A stretch of DNA of 64,000 nt from Streptomyces viridochromogenes (GCF_001270495.1 NZ_LGUR01000212.1:1-64000), one strand, 5' to 3'; positions 53,132 to 60,377 are shown, counted from the first letter of the stretch. The notes: a model not told the origin generated them from the sequence alone. Program-made: numbers and translations.

Positions 53132-54412
53132 TCAGGGCACTGACGGCGTCGTCATCCGGGCCCATGTCTCGAACTCCGTGACGACCGCGTCGGCAAACCG
53201 TGCCGCGTCGTTCGGGCGCAGGTGGCACACCACGGTGAGCGTGAACGCGTCCCCTGCCTGTGCCAGGGCGAAGCTGACCGTGCCCGGGTGCTGCAGGGGC
53301 GGCAGCCCGACCGTGCGCACGAGCCGACGGCCCTGAAAGGTGCTGGATCCGCCGGGCCACTTCATGGCCGTGGTCGCGGTCGCCGCGAAGCAGGAGTGGC
53401 GACCGCGGTCGGCCAGGAACCTGGTGACCCAGGGGCCCGTCCGGCGAACCGCTTCTGCGGCGGGGAACAGCACGCCGGCGTGGGCGGCGGCCCGCTCGGG
53501 GACGGTGGCCATCGCGTCCTGACACGCCCGCAGCCGCGCCACGGGACCGTCCACGTCGACGGGCAACGGCACCCGAACGACCGTGAGGGTGTTCCCGAGT
53601 TCTCCCGTGGTCGCCCCGGTGCGCAGGTCGCACGGTACGGCCGTGTACGCGGGCTCGTCCCGCTGCCGCCATTGCCGCACCGGCCCGTACCGGGCCCGCA
53701 CCGCCCCGGCCACGGCGCCCACCAGCAGCTCGTTCAGCGTCGCACCACGGCCGTCGGCGGGCTGCCGGCGTGCGGAGCGGACCGTGTGCGCGGGCAGTTC
53801 GCTCACCACGACCGAGGAGCACGGCTCCCCGGGCGGCCGCATCGGAAGGGCCTGTCCCGCGGCTGCCATCGTCATGAGCTCCCTGCCCGCCGCCCGCAGC
53901 CCGGTCCGCGGCAGCGGTACCGACCGCACCGACTCCCTCGCCGTCGCCGGGCCGTCCATCAGCGAGCGCATCAGCGTCGCCAGGGAACGCCCGTCCAGCA
54001 GCGCGTGCTGGGCCACGAGTGCCAAGGCGAAATCACCGCCGTGCGCGGCGTCCGGGAGCACGGAGAGCCGCCAGGGCGGCAGCCCGCCGGGGAGCGGCCG
54101 GTCCACGCTCTGCGTCCACAGGTCGTCCAACTTGGTCCGCGCCACGCCGACATGCGCGACGGGATCGAACGGACCCGGGACGACCCACCGCATCCGCCCG
54201 CGCCGCCCGAAGAGCCCCCGCCGCGCCGTCCCGCCGCTGCCCGTGGGGCCGTCGAGCACGCAGTTCATCCGCTCCAGGCCCGCCCACCGCTCGGCGACAC
54301 GCGCCCGCACCTGCTCCACGTCGGGTTGCTCGCCGGAGAGGACCACCGCCAGGCCGATCACTCCAGGACACCCGTTGAGCAGCAGCATCTCGTCGGCATA
54401 GGACAGTCTCAT
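53132..54412 (-). CDS. WS/DGAT-type O-acyltransferase (first of the cassette), QHxxxDG variant
   Basis: The 426-residue protein is a paralogue of the last gene: RMNCVLDGPTG start region, QHALLDG (Q135, H136, D140, G141) and PCDLRTGATTGELGNTLTVV, then PLPVDVDGPVARL. The first His of the usual HHxxxDG motif is Gln, but the second, catalytic His is kept. It opens the four-gene operon. ATG at 54412 has GGAGAG seven bases upstream. A hairpin at 54437-54465 separates it from the small exported-protein gene upstream. Confidence 0.85.
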   Translation of the reverse strand: MRLSYADEMLLLNGCPGVIGLAVVLSGEQPDVEQVRARVAERWAGLERMNCVLDGPTGSGGTARRGLFGRRGRMRWVVPGPFDPVAHVGVARTKLDDLWTQSVDRPLPGGLPPWRLSVLPDAAHGGDFALALVAQHALLDGRSLATLMRSLMDGPATARESVRSVPLPRTGLRAAGRELMTMAAAGQALPMRPPGEPCSSVVVSELPAHTVRSARRQPADGRGATLNELLVGAVAGAVRARYGPVRQWRQRDEPAYTAVPCDLRTGATTGELGNTLTVVRVPLPVDVDGPVARLRACQDAMATVPERAAAHAGVLFPAAEAVRRTGPWVTRFLADRGRHSCFAATATTAMKWPGGSSTFQGRRLVRTVGLPPLQHPGTVSFALAQAGDAFTLTVVCHLRPNDAARFADAVVTEFETWARMTTPSVP

Positions 54413-54436
54413 GCGGTCTCTCCGGCTCGCAGTCCA

Positions 54437-54465
54437 AACGCCCGCCCCGTGATGGAGCGGGCGTT
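54437..54465 (-). terminator. Hairpin between exported-protein gene and lipid cassette
   Basis: A 9-bp stem AACGCCCGC / GCGGGCGTT with an 11-base loop. It could end the small gene or act as a partial terminator letting some transcripts enter the cassette. Confidence 0.65.
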
Positions 54466-54486
54466 GAACCGAACACTTCCTACGGT

Positions 54487-54768
54487 CTACTTGAGCGCTC
54501 CGCTGTTGCAGCCCATGTCCGAGCCGAGGTGGCTGGGCTGCGCGCCCGGGGAGCCCTCGCCGTTGAGCGCGTTGCCCAGGGCACCGTTGACGAGTCCGAG
54601 GCTGCCGAGGACGTCGATGTTCATGTCGTGCGAGCGGCACTCGATGCCCTGCGTGATGTCGACGTCGTGGGCCATCGCCTCGCCGTGGGCGACGGCGGTG
54701 CCGACGCCGAACGAGCCGACACTGCCGAGGACGGCGCCCACGAGGGCGACCTTCTGAAGCTTGCGCAT
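54487..54768 (-). CDS. Small exported protein, two-Cys family, member 1
   Basis: The 93-residue precursor has a signal peptide (MRKLQKVALVGAVLGSVGSF, cut after AVA near 27). The mature part is about 65 residues, with C44 in IECRSHDMNIDVLG and C87 in LGSDMGC. LNGEGSPGAQPSHLGSDMGC is shared with the genes at 56806 and 57357, and the 43-residue Cys spacing is identical in all three. The family is not recognised. GGAGAAG precedes the ATG. It lies upstream of the lipid cassette on the same strand. Confidence 0.82.
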   Translation of the reverse strand: MRKLQKVALVGAVLGSVGSFGVGTAVAHGEAMAHDVDITQGIECRSHDMNIDVLGSLGLVNGALGNALNGEGSPGAQPSHLGSDMGCNSGALK

Positions 54769-54853
54769 TTCTTCTCCGTTGGTCGAGCGGACGTGCTGTG
54801 CAGCAGATCGAGTCAGAACGTTGGTTACGAGCGGTCAGGGCCGGTCAGGGCCC

Positions 54854-55642
54854 TCAGCCGAGCCGGGGCAGACCCAGCTGGCCCACGGGCGGCGCCGCGA
54901 CCTGTCCCAGGCCCAGTCCGGGCACCTGCGGCGCGCTGGCCGGCGAGATCAGCGGGTTGATGAGCGGGTTCACCTCGGGGTTCACCTGCGGGTTCACCTG
55001 CGGAGCGACCCGCGGCGCGGGCTCCGGGTTGAAGACCTGCGGAGCGGAGACCTGCGGAGCGACCTGCGGCATCACCTGCGGCGCGGCCTGCGGGGTGACC
55101 TGCGGCACGACCTGCGGGGCGGTGGCCTGGGGCGCGGCCGCCGGCGCGGAGTGCGGCGCGCCGGATGCCTCGGCGTAGCCGCCCGACGACGCCGAGGCGG
55201 AGGCGTAACCGGACTCCTGCCGCGGGGCGGGCGCCGGGGGCGCGTAGTGCGGCGCAGGCGCCGGTGCCGGTGCCGGTGCCGGCTGCGGACGCGTGGCGTG
55301 CGCGCTGCCCGTCGAACGGGCCGCCGCGGTGACCTGCGGCGGCGGCGCGTACTGGGGAGCGGGCGCCGGAGCGTACTGGGGAGCCGCGTACTGCGGAGGG
55401 GGCGCCGGAGCGTACTGAGGTGCCGCGTACTGCGGAGGGGGCGCCGGAGCGTACTGGGGAGCCGCGTACTGGGGAGGAGGAGGCGCCGGAGCGTACTGAG
55501 GTGCCGGATATTCGGGAGCGGGAGCCGGTGCGGCACCGCTGTACCCGACGGGATAGTCGGCGGCCTCGCTGACGCCGGCGCCGATGGCGGTCAGACCGCC
55601 GGCCGCTGCTACGACGAGCGCGGCCTTGTGAAGCTTGCGCAT
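54854..55642 (-). CDS. Exported low-complexity Pro/Ala/Gln protein
   Basis: The 262-residue precursor has a signal peptide (MRKLHKAALVVAAAGGLTAI, cut near 28) followed by an almost purely low-complexity chain. It has four YAPAPPPQYAAPQ-type repeats, a PAPAPAP run, many APQV repeats and an NPQVNPEVNPLINPLIS stretch. It has no cysteine and no folded domain that I can see. Signal peptide and 5' leader match those of the genes at 56063 and 59834. A structural or adhesive role in the envelope is plausible. Confidence 0.78.
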   Translation of the reverse strand: MRKLHKAALVVAAAGGLTAIGAGVSEAADYPVGYSGAAPAPAPEYPAPQYAPAPPPPQYAAPQYAPAPPPQYAAPQYAPAPPPQYAAPQYAPAPAPQYAPPPQVTAAARSTGSAHATRPQPAPAPAPAPAPHYAPPAPAPRQESGYASASASSGGYAEASGAPHSAPAAAPQATAPQVVPQVTPQAAPQVMPQVAPQVSAPQVFNPEPAPRVAPQVNPQVNPEVNPLINPLISPASAPQVPGLGLGQVAAPPVGQLGLPRLG

Positions 55643-56062
55643 GGAACCCTCGGCCCTTCATTACCTGTACAGGGAAATCCGTTTTATTCAGTGCAGTCTT
55701 GCGTGCGCTCAGTCTGATATTCGTACTGCGCCCTTACAGGGGTAATGCCTGAGCTGTCATGTGGACTTCACGCCGGAGCAGGCAGCGGATCCCGTTGCCT
55801 CTCTCTGATTCCAGATCGCTGCCCTCTCTCCGCTGGCAACGACATTTCTCCGGACAGGTCACGGGATCCGAATTTTCGTCACTCAATTGCCATAGATCGG
55901 ATAAAAGGCTCTGATGAACACCCTCTGGCAAATGAGTGACGGAATCCGGGCCCACGTGACCGTAATCGCACTTGTCTCGTTCCCCCCAGGGTCAGAGCGA
56001 TGGTGTATCGCAGCCGCATTTCCATACGTTCCATGCACAGGTCAATGAAGGGCCGAGGTTCC
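55643..56062. other. AT-richer divergent spacer between two exported-protein genes
   Basis: Both gene ends carry a similar leader (ACAGG, then AATGAAGGGCCGAGG before TTCCATG), in opposite directions, consistent with an inverted duplication. In between the sequence is clearly less GC-rich than its surroundings. I see no gene and no clear promoter pair. Confidence 0.5.
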
Positions 56063-56551
56063 ATGCGCAAGCTTCATCAGGTCGCGCTCGTCGTAGCAGC
56101 AGCCAGTGGTCTGTCGGCCATCGGTGCCGGACCCAGCGTCGCCGACGCGCCCGTCGGGTACGGCGGCACCGCGTCGCCCCCTGTCGGCCAGCCGGACGTC
56201 CAGGCCACCTCGTGGGGCGGTTCGCAGGCCACCGCGCAGTCCTCCAACTTGCCGACCACGCACCGGCAGGCGGCCCCGGCCCCCCAGCGGGGCGCCGAAG
56301 TCACCCCGCAGCTGAACCCCCAACTGAGCCCGAAGATCAGCCCGCAGATCAACCAGCAGCCGGCCGCGGAGCCGTCCGGCCCGATCGAGCAGGCCAACCT
56401 GTTCCGCCCGTACCAGGAGTGCAGCCCGCAGTCCCTGGTCAACGCGGCTGTCCCGGTCGCCGTACTCGCCGCCTCCGAGACTCGCGGCATCGACTGCGAC
56501 CAGGCCAACAGCCAGGCGAACTCCCTCGCCCACGCCCGTTACACGCGCTAG
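56063..56551 (+). CDS. Exported protein with Gln/Pro-rich insert and two-Cys C-terminal module
   Basis: The 162-residue precursor has a signal peptide nearly identical to that of the 54854 gene (MRKLHQVALVVAAASGLSAI). A Pro/Gln-rich middle (TPQLNPQLSPKISPQIN) resembles the repeats of that gene. The C-terminal module FRPYQECSPQ...RGIDCDQ (C120, C145) matches the whole mature part of the gene at 59834. It thus combines the other two. GAGG precedes the ATG. Function unknown. Confidence 0.8.
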   Translation: MRKLHQVALVVAAASGLSAIGAGPSVADAPVGYGGTASPPVGQPDVQATSWGGSQATAQSSNLPTTHRQAAPAPQRGAEVTPQLNPQLSPKISPQINQQPAAEPSGPIEQANLFRPYQECSPQSLVNAAVPVAVLAASETRGIDCDQANSQANSLAHARYTR

Positions 56552-56729
56552 AAAACACGCCCCGAGGAGATCCGAACCTCATCTCCCTCGCGGCGACCCG
56601 CTGGTCACAGCACTCAACGGGCGGCCGTGACCAGCACCTTCACATCACACCTCGGTACGCGATGCGGCTTTTGGGTGCTTTCAGTACGCGCATGCGAACT
56701 CCGGCGTGCCTCCGGGACATATCGGGATA

Positions 56730-56778
56730 CTTCGTATTAACCTTCCGTAACTGTACGAAGTCGATCTCCTACAGATCG
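56730..56778 (+). promoter_or_regulatory. Conserved leader with two inverted repeats before the 56806 gene
   Basis: CTTCGTA (56730-56736) pairs with TACGAAG (56754-56760) and CGATCT (56762-56767) with AGATCG (56773-56778). The block CCGTAACTGTACGAAG and the CGATC/GATCG hairpin recur before the 57357 gene. TATTAA at 56735 (TATTAG in the other copy) may be a -10 box. CGTAAC resembles a sigma-BldN -35 core, but a matching -10 is not seen. Confidence 0.5.
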
Positions 56779-56805
56779 CACCCACCTCACTCCACCGGAG
56801 ATGAC

Positions 56806-57090
56806 ATGCACAAGGTTCGCAAGGCTGCCGTCCTGGTCGTCGCCATCGGCACCGTCGGACTCCTGGGCGCCGGGACGGCCACCGCCGACGGCCACGGCGG
56901 CAAGGACGGCGGCAAGTTCAGCGTCCTGCAGAGCTCCAACTGCAAGTCGCACGACCTGAACGTCGACGTCCTCGGCCAGGTCGGCGTCCTCAACGGCCTG
57001 CTGGGCAGCGCGCTCAACGGCGAGGGCGACCCGGGCGCGCAGGACACCCACCTGGGCTCCTCGATGGGCTGCAACAACAGCGCCTTCTAA
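56806..57090 (+). CDS. Small exported protein, two-Cys family, member 2
   Basis: The 94-residue precursor has a signal peptide (MHKVRKAAVLVVAIGTVGLL, cut after ATA near 27), C46 in SSNCKSHDLNVDVLGQVG and C89 in LGSSMGCNNSAF, with the same 43-residue spacing as its paralogues. GGAG lies eight bases before the ATG. It is followed by a strong terminator and by its closest paralogue, so the pair arose by tandem duplication including the leader. Confidence 0.83.
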   Translation: MHKVRKAAVLVVAIGTVGLLGAGTATADGHGGKDGGKFSVLQSSNCKSHDLNVDVLGQVGVLNGLLGSALNGEGDPGAQDTHLGSSMGCNNSAF

Positions 57091-57127
57091 GGCACTGACG
57101 GCCGCATAGCCGGCCGAAGCGGGAGCC

Positions 57128-57171
57128 AATCCCGGTACCGAGCCTCAGGCCCGGTACCGGGATTCCTTTTT
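57128..57171 (+). terminator. Terminator of the 56806 gene
   Basis: A perfect 13-bp stem AATCCCGGTACCG / CGGTACCGGGATT with an 11-base loop, followed by CCTTTTT, a rare true U-tract. Confidence 0.88.
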
Positions 57172-57259
57172 GTGTCGCGTTTTTGCGTCGGACTTTCTCG
57201 CACGGCACCGAATTTCCCGGCCATCGGCCAAGATGGTGAGACTTTCCCGAATTCGGCGC

Positions 57260-57335
57260 GCCGCCGTTTGCTCCGGAATATTTCCTATTAGCCTCCGTAA
57301 CTGTACGAAGCCGATCTGAAATGGATCGCACCAAC
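57260..57335 (+). promoter_or_regulatory. Conserved leader before the 57357 gene
   Basis: TATTAG, CCGTAACTGTACGAAG, then CGATC-N7-GATCG repeat the elements found before the 56806 gene at equal spacing. Conservation outside the coding region suggests shared regulation. Confidence 0.5.
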
Positions 57336-57356
57336 TCCACTCCACCGGAGATGAAC

Positions 57357-57650
57357 ATGCACAAGCTCCGCAAGGCCGCCGTCCTGGTCGCCGCTCTCGG
57401 GAGCGTCGGACTCCTGAGCGCCGGCGTCGCCCACGCCGACGGAGGCGGCTGGGGCCAGAAGGGCACGAACGTCGACGTTCTACAGAGCAGCAACTGCAAG
57501 TCGCACGACGCCAACGTCAGCGTCCTCGGCCAGGTCGGCATCGCCAACGGCCTGGGCGGCAACCTGCTGAACGGCGAAGGCAACGCGGGCGCGCAGGACA
57601 CCGGGCTCGGCTCGGAGATGGGCTGCAGCAACAGCGCCTTCGGCAAGTGA
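57357..57650 (+). CDS. Small exported protein, two-Cys family, member 3
   Basis: The 97-residue precursor has a signal peptide (MHKLRKAAVLVAALGSVGLL, cut after AHA near 27), C47 in SSNCKSHDANVSVLGQVG and C90 in LGSEMGCSNSAF. It is clearly the duplicate of the 56806 gene. GGAG lies nine bases before the ATG at 57357. The mature part is Gly/Asn-rich and mildly hydrophobic. Function unknown. Confidence 0.83.
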   Translation: MHKLRKAAVLVAALGSVGLLSAGVAHADGGGWGQKGTNVDVLQSSNCKSHDANVSVLGQVGIANGLGGNLLNGEGNAGAQDTGLGSEMGCSNSAFGK

Positions 57651-57666
57651 CGTAAGCCACGTCCTT

Positions 57667-57704
57667 CCCGGTGCCCCGGCCTCAGGCCGGGGCACCGGGC
57701 TTTT
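57667..57704 (+). terminator. Terminator of the 57357 gene
   Basis: A perfect 15-bp stem CCCGGTGCCCCGGCC / GGCCGGGGCACCGGG with a 3-base loop, then CTTTT. Confidence 0.9.
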
Positions 57705-57811
57705 GTCTGCCGCCTTCTGCCTTCCGCGCCCAGCCCAACCCGGCCCAGCCCAACGCAGCCCGGCCCCGGAAAGCAGGCCCCGGAAAGCACGTCTGGTAAC
57801 CGAAAACCAAA

Positions 57812-57843
57812 ATGCCGGACCAGGATCACTCCCGGTCCGGCAT
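57812..57843 (-). terminator. Terminator of the 57860 gene
   Basis: A perfect 10-bp stem ATGCCGGACC / GGTCCGGCAT with a 12-base loop, 16 bases after the stop on the minus strand. Confidence 0.8.
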
Positions 57844-57859
57844 CGGCCGCTCACGCGCC

Positions 57860-58207
57860 TCAGAAGTCGAATTTGGGGATCTTGATGCCCTTGGGCAGCT
57901 TCGCCGTGTTGTTGCACTCCACGACCGGCCCGGACTTCACGGACCCGCCGTTCAGCATGTGGCGCTCGGGCATCGCGACGCGCGGCCGCTCGACCGTCGA
58001 GCAGTCCTGCTTCTGCTTGAGGACGTATCCGTTGCGCTTGTCCTTGTGAACGACCTCGCTCTTCTTGACGCAGACGATGTCACCCTCGGCGGTGAGCGTG
58101 CAGGCTCCCTTGGGATCGTCGGCATACGCCGGCGCGGCACCGCCGTAGATCACGGCGAGAGCTCCCAGGAGCCCCGAGACGGTTGCGATCTTCTGTCGAC
58201 CGATCAT
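57860..58207 (-). CDS. Small exported protein, four-Cys family, member 1
   Basis: The 115-residue precursor has a signal peptide (MIGRQKIATVSGLLGALAVI, cut after AYA near 29) and four cysteines: C36, C46, C69 and C98. CTLTAEGDIVC, QKQDC and LNGGSVKSGPVVEC match CGLDGQGNIVC, SMNC and LANGQTRIGPHITC of the gene at 59135. The tail is Lys-rich (LPKGIKIPKFDF). AAGGA precedes the ATG. Two disulfides are likely; the function is unknown. Confidence 0.8.
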   Translation of the reverse strand: MIGRQKIATVSGLLGALAVIYGGAAPAYADDPKGACTLTAEGDIVCVKKSEVVHKDKRNGYVLKQKQDCSTVERPRVAMPERHMLNGGSVKSGPVVECNNTAKLPKGIKIPKFDF

Positions 58208-58541
58208 GTACGGCGTTCCTTTGCAAAGGTCGAATACGACGGAACTGCTGCAGCCCGGCCGCGCACCCTGACGGGTCTGCCGCGCGGCCGGGCTGCATTT
58301 GCTAAGGGTGTTGTCCAGCACACCGTTGAAAACAGCTCGATCCGATCCAGGAGCTGGGCGTTCAGATCGCGCGATATGCATAACGGTGTTCCGACGGAAG
58401 TCGATGCGCCTGTCGTGACGCTCCGAGGCGATGGCCTAGGGGGCCAACTGCCGCTCGGAGTACGGGGCCACCCGCCCCGCGGTCATCACGACGACAATCA
58501 CAGTGCCCTGAAACCCGCGCATCGCACCCCCGGCGTTTTTC
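58208..58541. other. Leader region of the 57860 gene with large hairpin
   Basis: A 12-bp palindrome CCTTTGCAAAGG (58218-58229) overlaps the ribosome-binding site region. A perfect 15-bp stem GCAGCCCGGCCGCGC / GCGCGGCCGGGCTGC (58250-58296) lies 43 bases before the start codon. Nothing else is recognised in the remaining 245 bases. Confidence 0.6.
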
Positions 58542-58859
58542 TTACTGGCCCGCGTACGTCGGAGCGGCGTACGTCGGAGCGGCGTACTCGCCGTAGCCGT
58601 ACTCCGGCGCGGCGGCCTTGGGAGCGGCCTCGGGTGCGGCCGGAGCAGCCTGCGGAGCCGCAACCGGAGCAGCGTGCGCCTTGTCGGTCGGAGCACCCCA
58701 CGTGGCAACGGCGTTGGCCGTCGAGGTGGCAACCGCGGAGACAACCTGACCGTCGAAGTCGTCGCCCTCGTGAGCGAAAGCAGTGCCGGCACCGACACCG
58801 AAGGCGGACAGACCTGCGACGGCCGCGGCTACGACCGCAACGCGCTGAAACCTGCGCAT
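58542..58859 (-). CDS. Small exported Ala/Pro-rich protein
   Basis: The 105-residue precursor has a signal peptide (MRRFQRVAVVAAAVAGLSAF, cut after AFA near 29). A short acidic segment HEGDDFDGQVVSAVATST follows, then an Ala/Pro-rich tail ending YGEYAAPTYAAPTYAGQ, which resembles the YAAPQYAPAP repeats of the 54854 gene. It has no cysteine. AAGGG precedes the ATG. Function unknown. Confidence 0.75.
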   Translation of the reverse strand: MRRFQRVAVVAAAVAGLSAFGVGAGTAFAHEGDDFDGQVVSAVATSTANAVATWGAPTDKAHAAPVAAPQAAPAAPEAAPKAAAPEYGYGEYAAPTYAAPTYAGQ

Positions 58860-59079
58860 AGTTAGACCCTTTCTTCCCGGGCACGACGCCCTGGCTGACT
58901 ACTTAATGTGAGCATATACAGGCAAACCGTAGCAATTTGGGATCTTTGACCCTTCTCTGTGTCGTGTCGGCTTATAAGGAAACGACGTTGCCCCGATGTC
59001 GGGTCACGGGTGACGGGACGCGGTCACCCGTTTGCCGATCCGATGCCGACCCGGTGCCGATCCGGCGGTCGCGGACGCG

Positions 59080-59129
59080 AAACAGCGGATGGCCGGACCA
59101 GGTCAACCCGGTCCGGCCATCCGCTGTTT
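59080..59129 (-). terminator. Terminator of the 59135 gene
   Basis: A perfect 20-bp stem with outer bases AAACAGCGG / CCGCTGTTT and a 10-base loop begins five bases after the stop codon; it is one of the longest perfect stems in the window. Confidence 0.9.
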
Positions 59130-59134
59130 GAGGC

Positions 59135-59497
59135 TCAGCCCAGGATGCGGGCGAGCAGCGGGCTGGTGTCGCTCGTGTCGGTGCTGTTGTCGGGCGCCGC
59201 AGGCGTCAGGTCGGAGCAGGTGATGTGGGGGCCGATCCGCGTCTGCCCGTTGGCCAGCAGGCCGGGCGTGGGCAGCGTCAACGGCTTCGCCGGCTGGCAG
59301 TTCATCGACCGGCGGACGGTGAACCCGTCACCCTCGGGTGTCTGCCCCTGGAACTGCTGCGTGCAGACGATGTTGCCCTGGCCGTCGAGCCCGCAGACTC
59401 CCGGGCCCGCGGCGTGAGCCTGGCCGGCGCCGAAACAGGTCGTCGCGAGGCCACCGAGAAGCCCGGCGAAGGCCGCGATCTTCTTTCCGTTGAACAT
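59135..59497 (-). CDS. Small exported protein, four-Cys family, member 2
   Basis: The 120-residue precursor has a signal peptide (MFNGKKIAAFAGLLGGLATT, cut after AHA near 29) and C35, C45, C67 and C94 in the same order and nearly the same spacing as the 57860 gene. The C-terminus is different, Asp/Ser/Thr-rich and ending LLARILG. GGAG lies nine bases before the ATG at 59497. It is a diverged duplicate of unknown function. Confidence 0.8.
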   Translation of the reverse strand: MFNGKKIAAFAGLLGGLATTCFGAGQAHAAGPGVCGLDGQGNIVCTQQFQGQTPEGDGFTVRRSMNCQPAKPLTLPTPGLLANGQTRIGPHITCSDLTPAAPDNSTDTSDTSPLLARILG

Positions 59498-59766
59498 GTG
59501 TTGCGTCTCCTTTTGCGGGGGGTCGCCCGGGCGCAATACACCGCGAAACCGGCTGCGCCGGGCCCTGGGGGTGTCGGAGAGACAGGCCCTGCGCCCGGCG
59601 CATGTCCGGGACGTTCGGAGCCTTTTCGCTTACGAAGTGAAGGACCGACCTGAGGGTGTCTGATCCACGAGGGACCAACCGCTCATCGGTGCGCCGGAGT
59701 TCAGGACGGCAGCGAACGCATACGGGCCGAGGGAGCGGTCCTGCGCTCCGGGCAGCCGCACATGAA
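59498..59766. other. Leader region of the 59135 gene with large inverted repeat
   Basis: TGCGCCGGGC (59554-59563) pairs with GCCCGGCGCA (59593-59602), 57 bases before the start codon. This parallels the hairpin before the paralogue at 57860. No gene is visible. Confidence 0.55.
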
Positions 59767-59800
59767 CGGGCCCCCTCGGGGGTGACCCCGAAGGGGCCCG
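59767..59800 (-). terminator. Terminator of the 59834 gene
   Basis: Stem CGGGCCCC / GGGGCCCG continued by TCGGGG / CCCCGA past one mismatch, loop GTGA, 34 bases after the stop. Confidence 0.8.
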
Positions 59801-59833
59801 CGGAAGGCGTCGCGCACGACTATGCCGCCGACC

Positions 59834-60070
59834 TCAGCCAGTGAAGGCGTTGTTGAACTGGCCGCAAGTGGTGTCGAAGGTCTCGGAGAGACCGAGCACG
59901 GCGATCGGGATGTCGGCCTCGCCGACCGTCTGCGGGCTGCACTCCTGGTACGGGCGGTACAGGTCGGACACGGTCGGCCCGCTCTCGTACGCGACACCGG
60001 TACCGGCACCGATGGCGGACAGGCTGCCGGCCGCCGCCGCGACGATCATGACCTGGTGAAGCTTGCGCAT
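59834..60070 (-). CDS. Small exported protein with two-Cys module
   Basis: The 78-residue precursor has a signal peptide (MRKLHQVMIVAAAAGSLSAI, cut after VAY or GVA near 27). Its mature part YRPYQECSPQTVGEADIPIA...TTCGQFNNAF has C44 and C69, 25 apart as in the 56063 gene. The pattern C...DIPIAVLGL...C faintly recalls rodlins of the Streptomyces hyphal surface, but similarity is too low to call. GAGGG precedes the ATG. It is the outermost gene of the island, next to tRNA-Thr. Confidence 0.8.
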   Translation of the reverse strand: MRKLHQVMIVAAAAGSLSAIGAGTGVAYESGPTVSDLYRPYQECSPQTVGEADIPIAVLGLSETFDTTCGQFNNAFTG

Positions 60071-60302
60071 GGAACCCTCGGATTTCATTACATTTACATT
60101 GAGGCTGATTGCCTACTGTGACGGGACGAACACTAGCAGTAGCAATGCTATTCCATACCGGCACATGTCCCGTGTCCCAACGGGGACATGAGGGCATACG
60201 AGGGTGTTGTCGAAGCCCGCGAAGTTGCCCGGCGGGCGAATGAAAAGAAGGAATGAAAAACGAACTGCGGGGCGGTGTCATCGACACCGCCCCGCCTGTT
60301 TG
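60071..60302. other. AT-richer spacer between the island and tRNA-Thr
   Basis: The spacer holds the leader of the exported-protein gene and the 3' flank of the tRNA. No gene, integrase remnant or duplicate of the tRNA 3' end is visible. Confidence 0.5.
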
Positions 60303-60377
60303 AGCCCCCTGTCGGATTCGAACCGACGACCTGCTGTTTACAAGACAGCCGCTCTGGACCAGCTGAGCTAAGGAGGC
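60303..60377 (-). tRNA. tRNA-Thr, anticodon UGU
   Basis: The minus strand folds as a full cloverleaf. Acceptor GCCTCCT pairs with AGGGGGC, the D arm is GCTC/GAGC, the anticodon stem is GCTGT/ACAGC with loop CTTGTAA (anticodon TGT), and the T arm is GTCGG-TTCGAAT-CCGAC. Discriminator is T and no CCA is encoded. Confidence 0.96.

Noticed and set aside
56730..56778. Sigma-BldN promoter before the two-Cys genes
   Set aside because: CGTAAC matches the -35 core but the expected CGTTGA-like -10 at about 16 bases is missing in all copies.
59834..60070. Rodlin assignment for the outermost exported protein
   Set aside because: Only a loose C...DIPI.VLGL...C pattern is shared; length and remaining sequence differ, so the name is not used.
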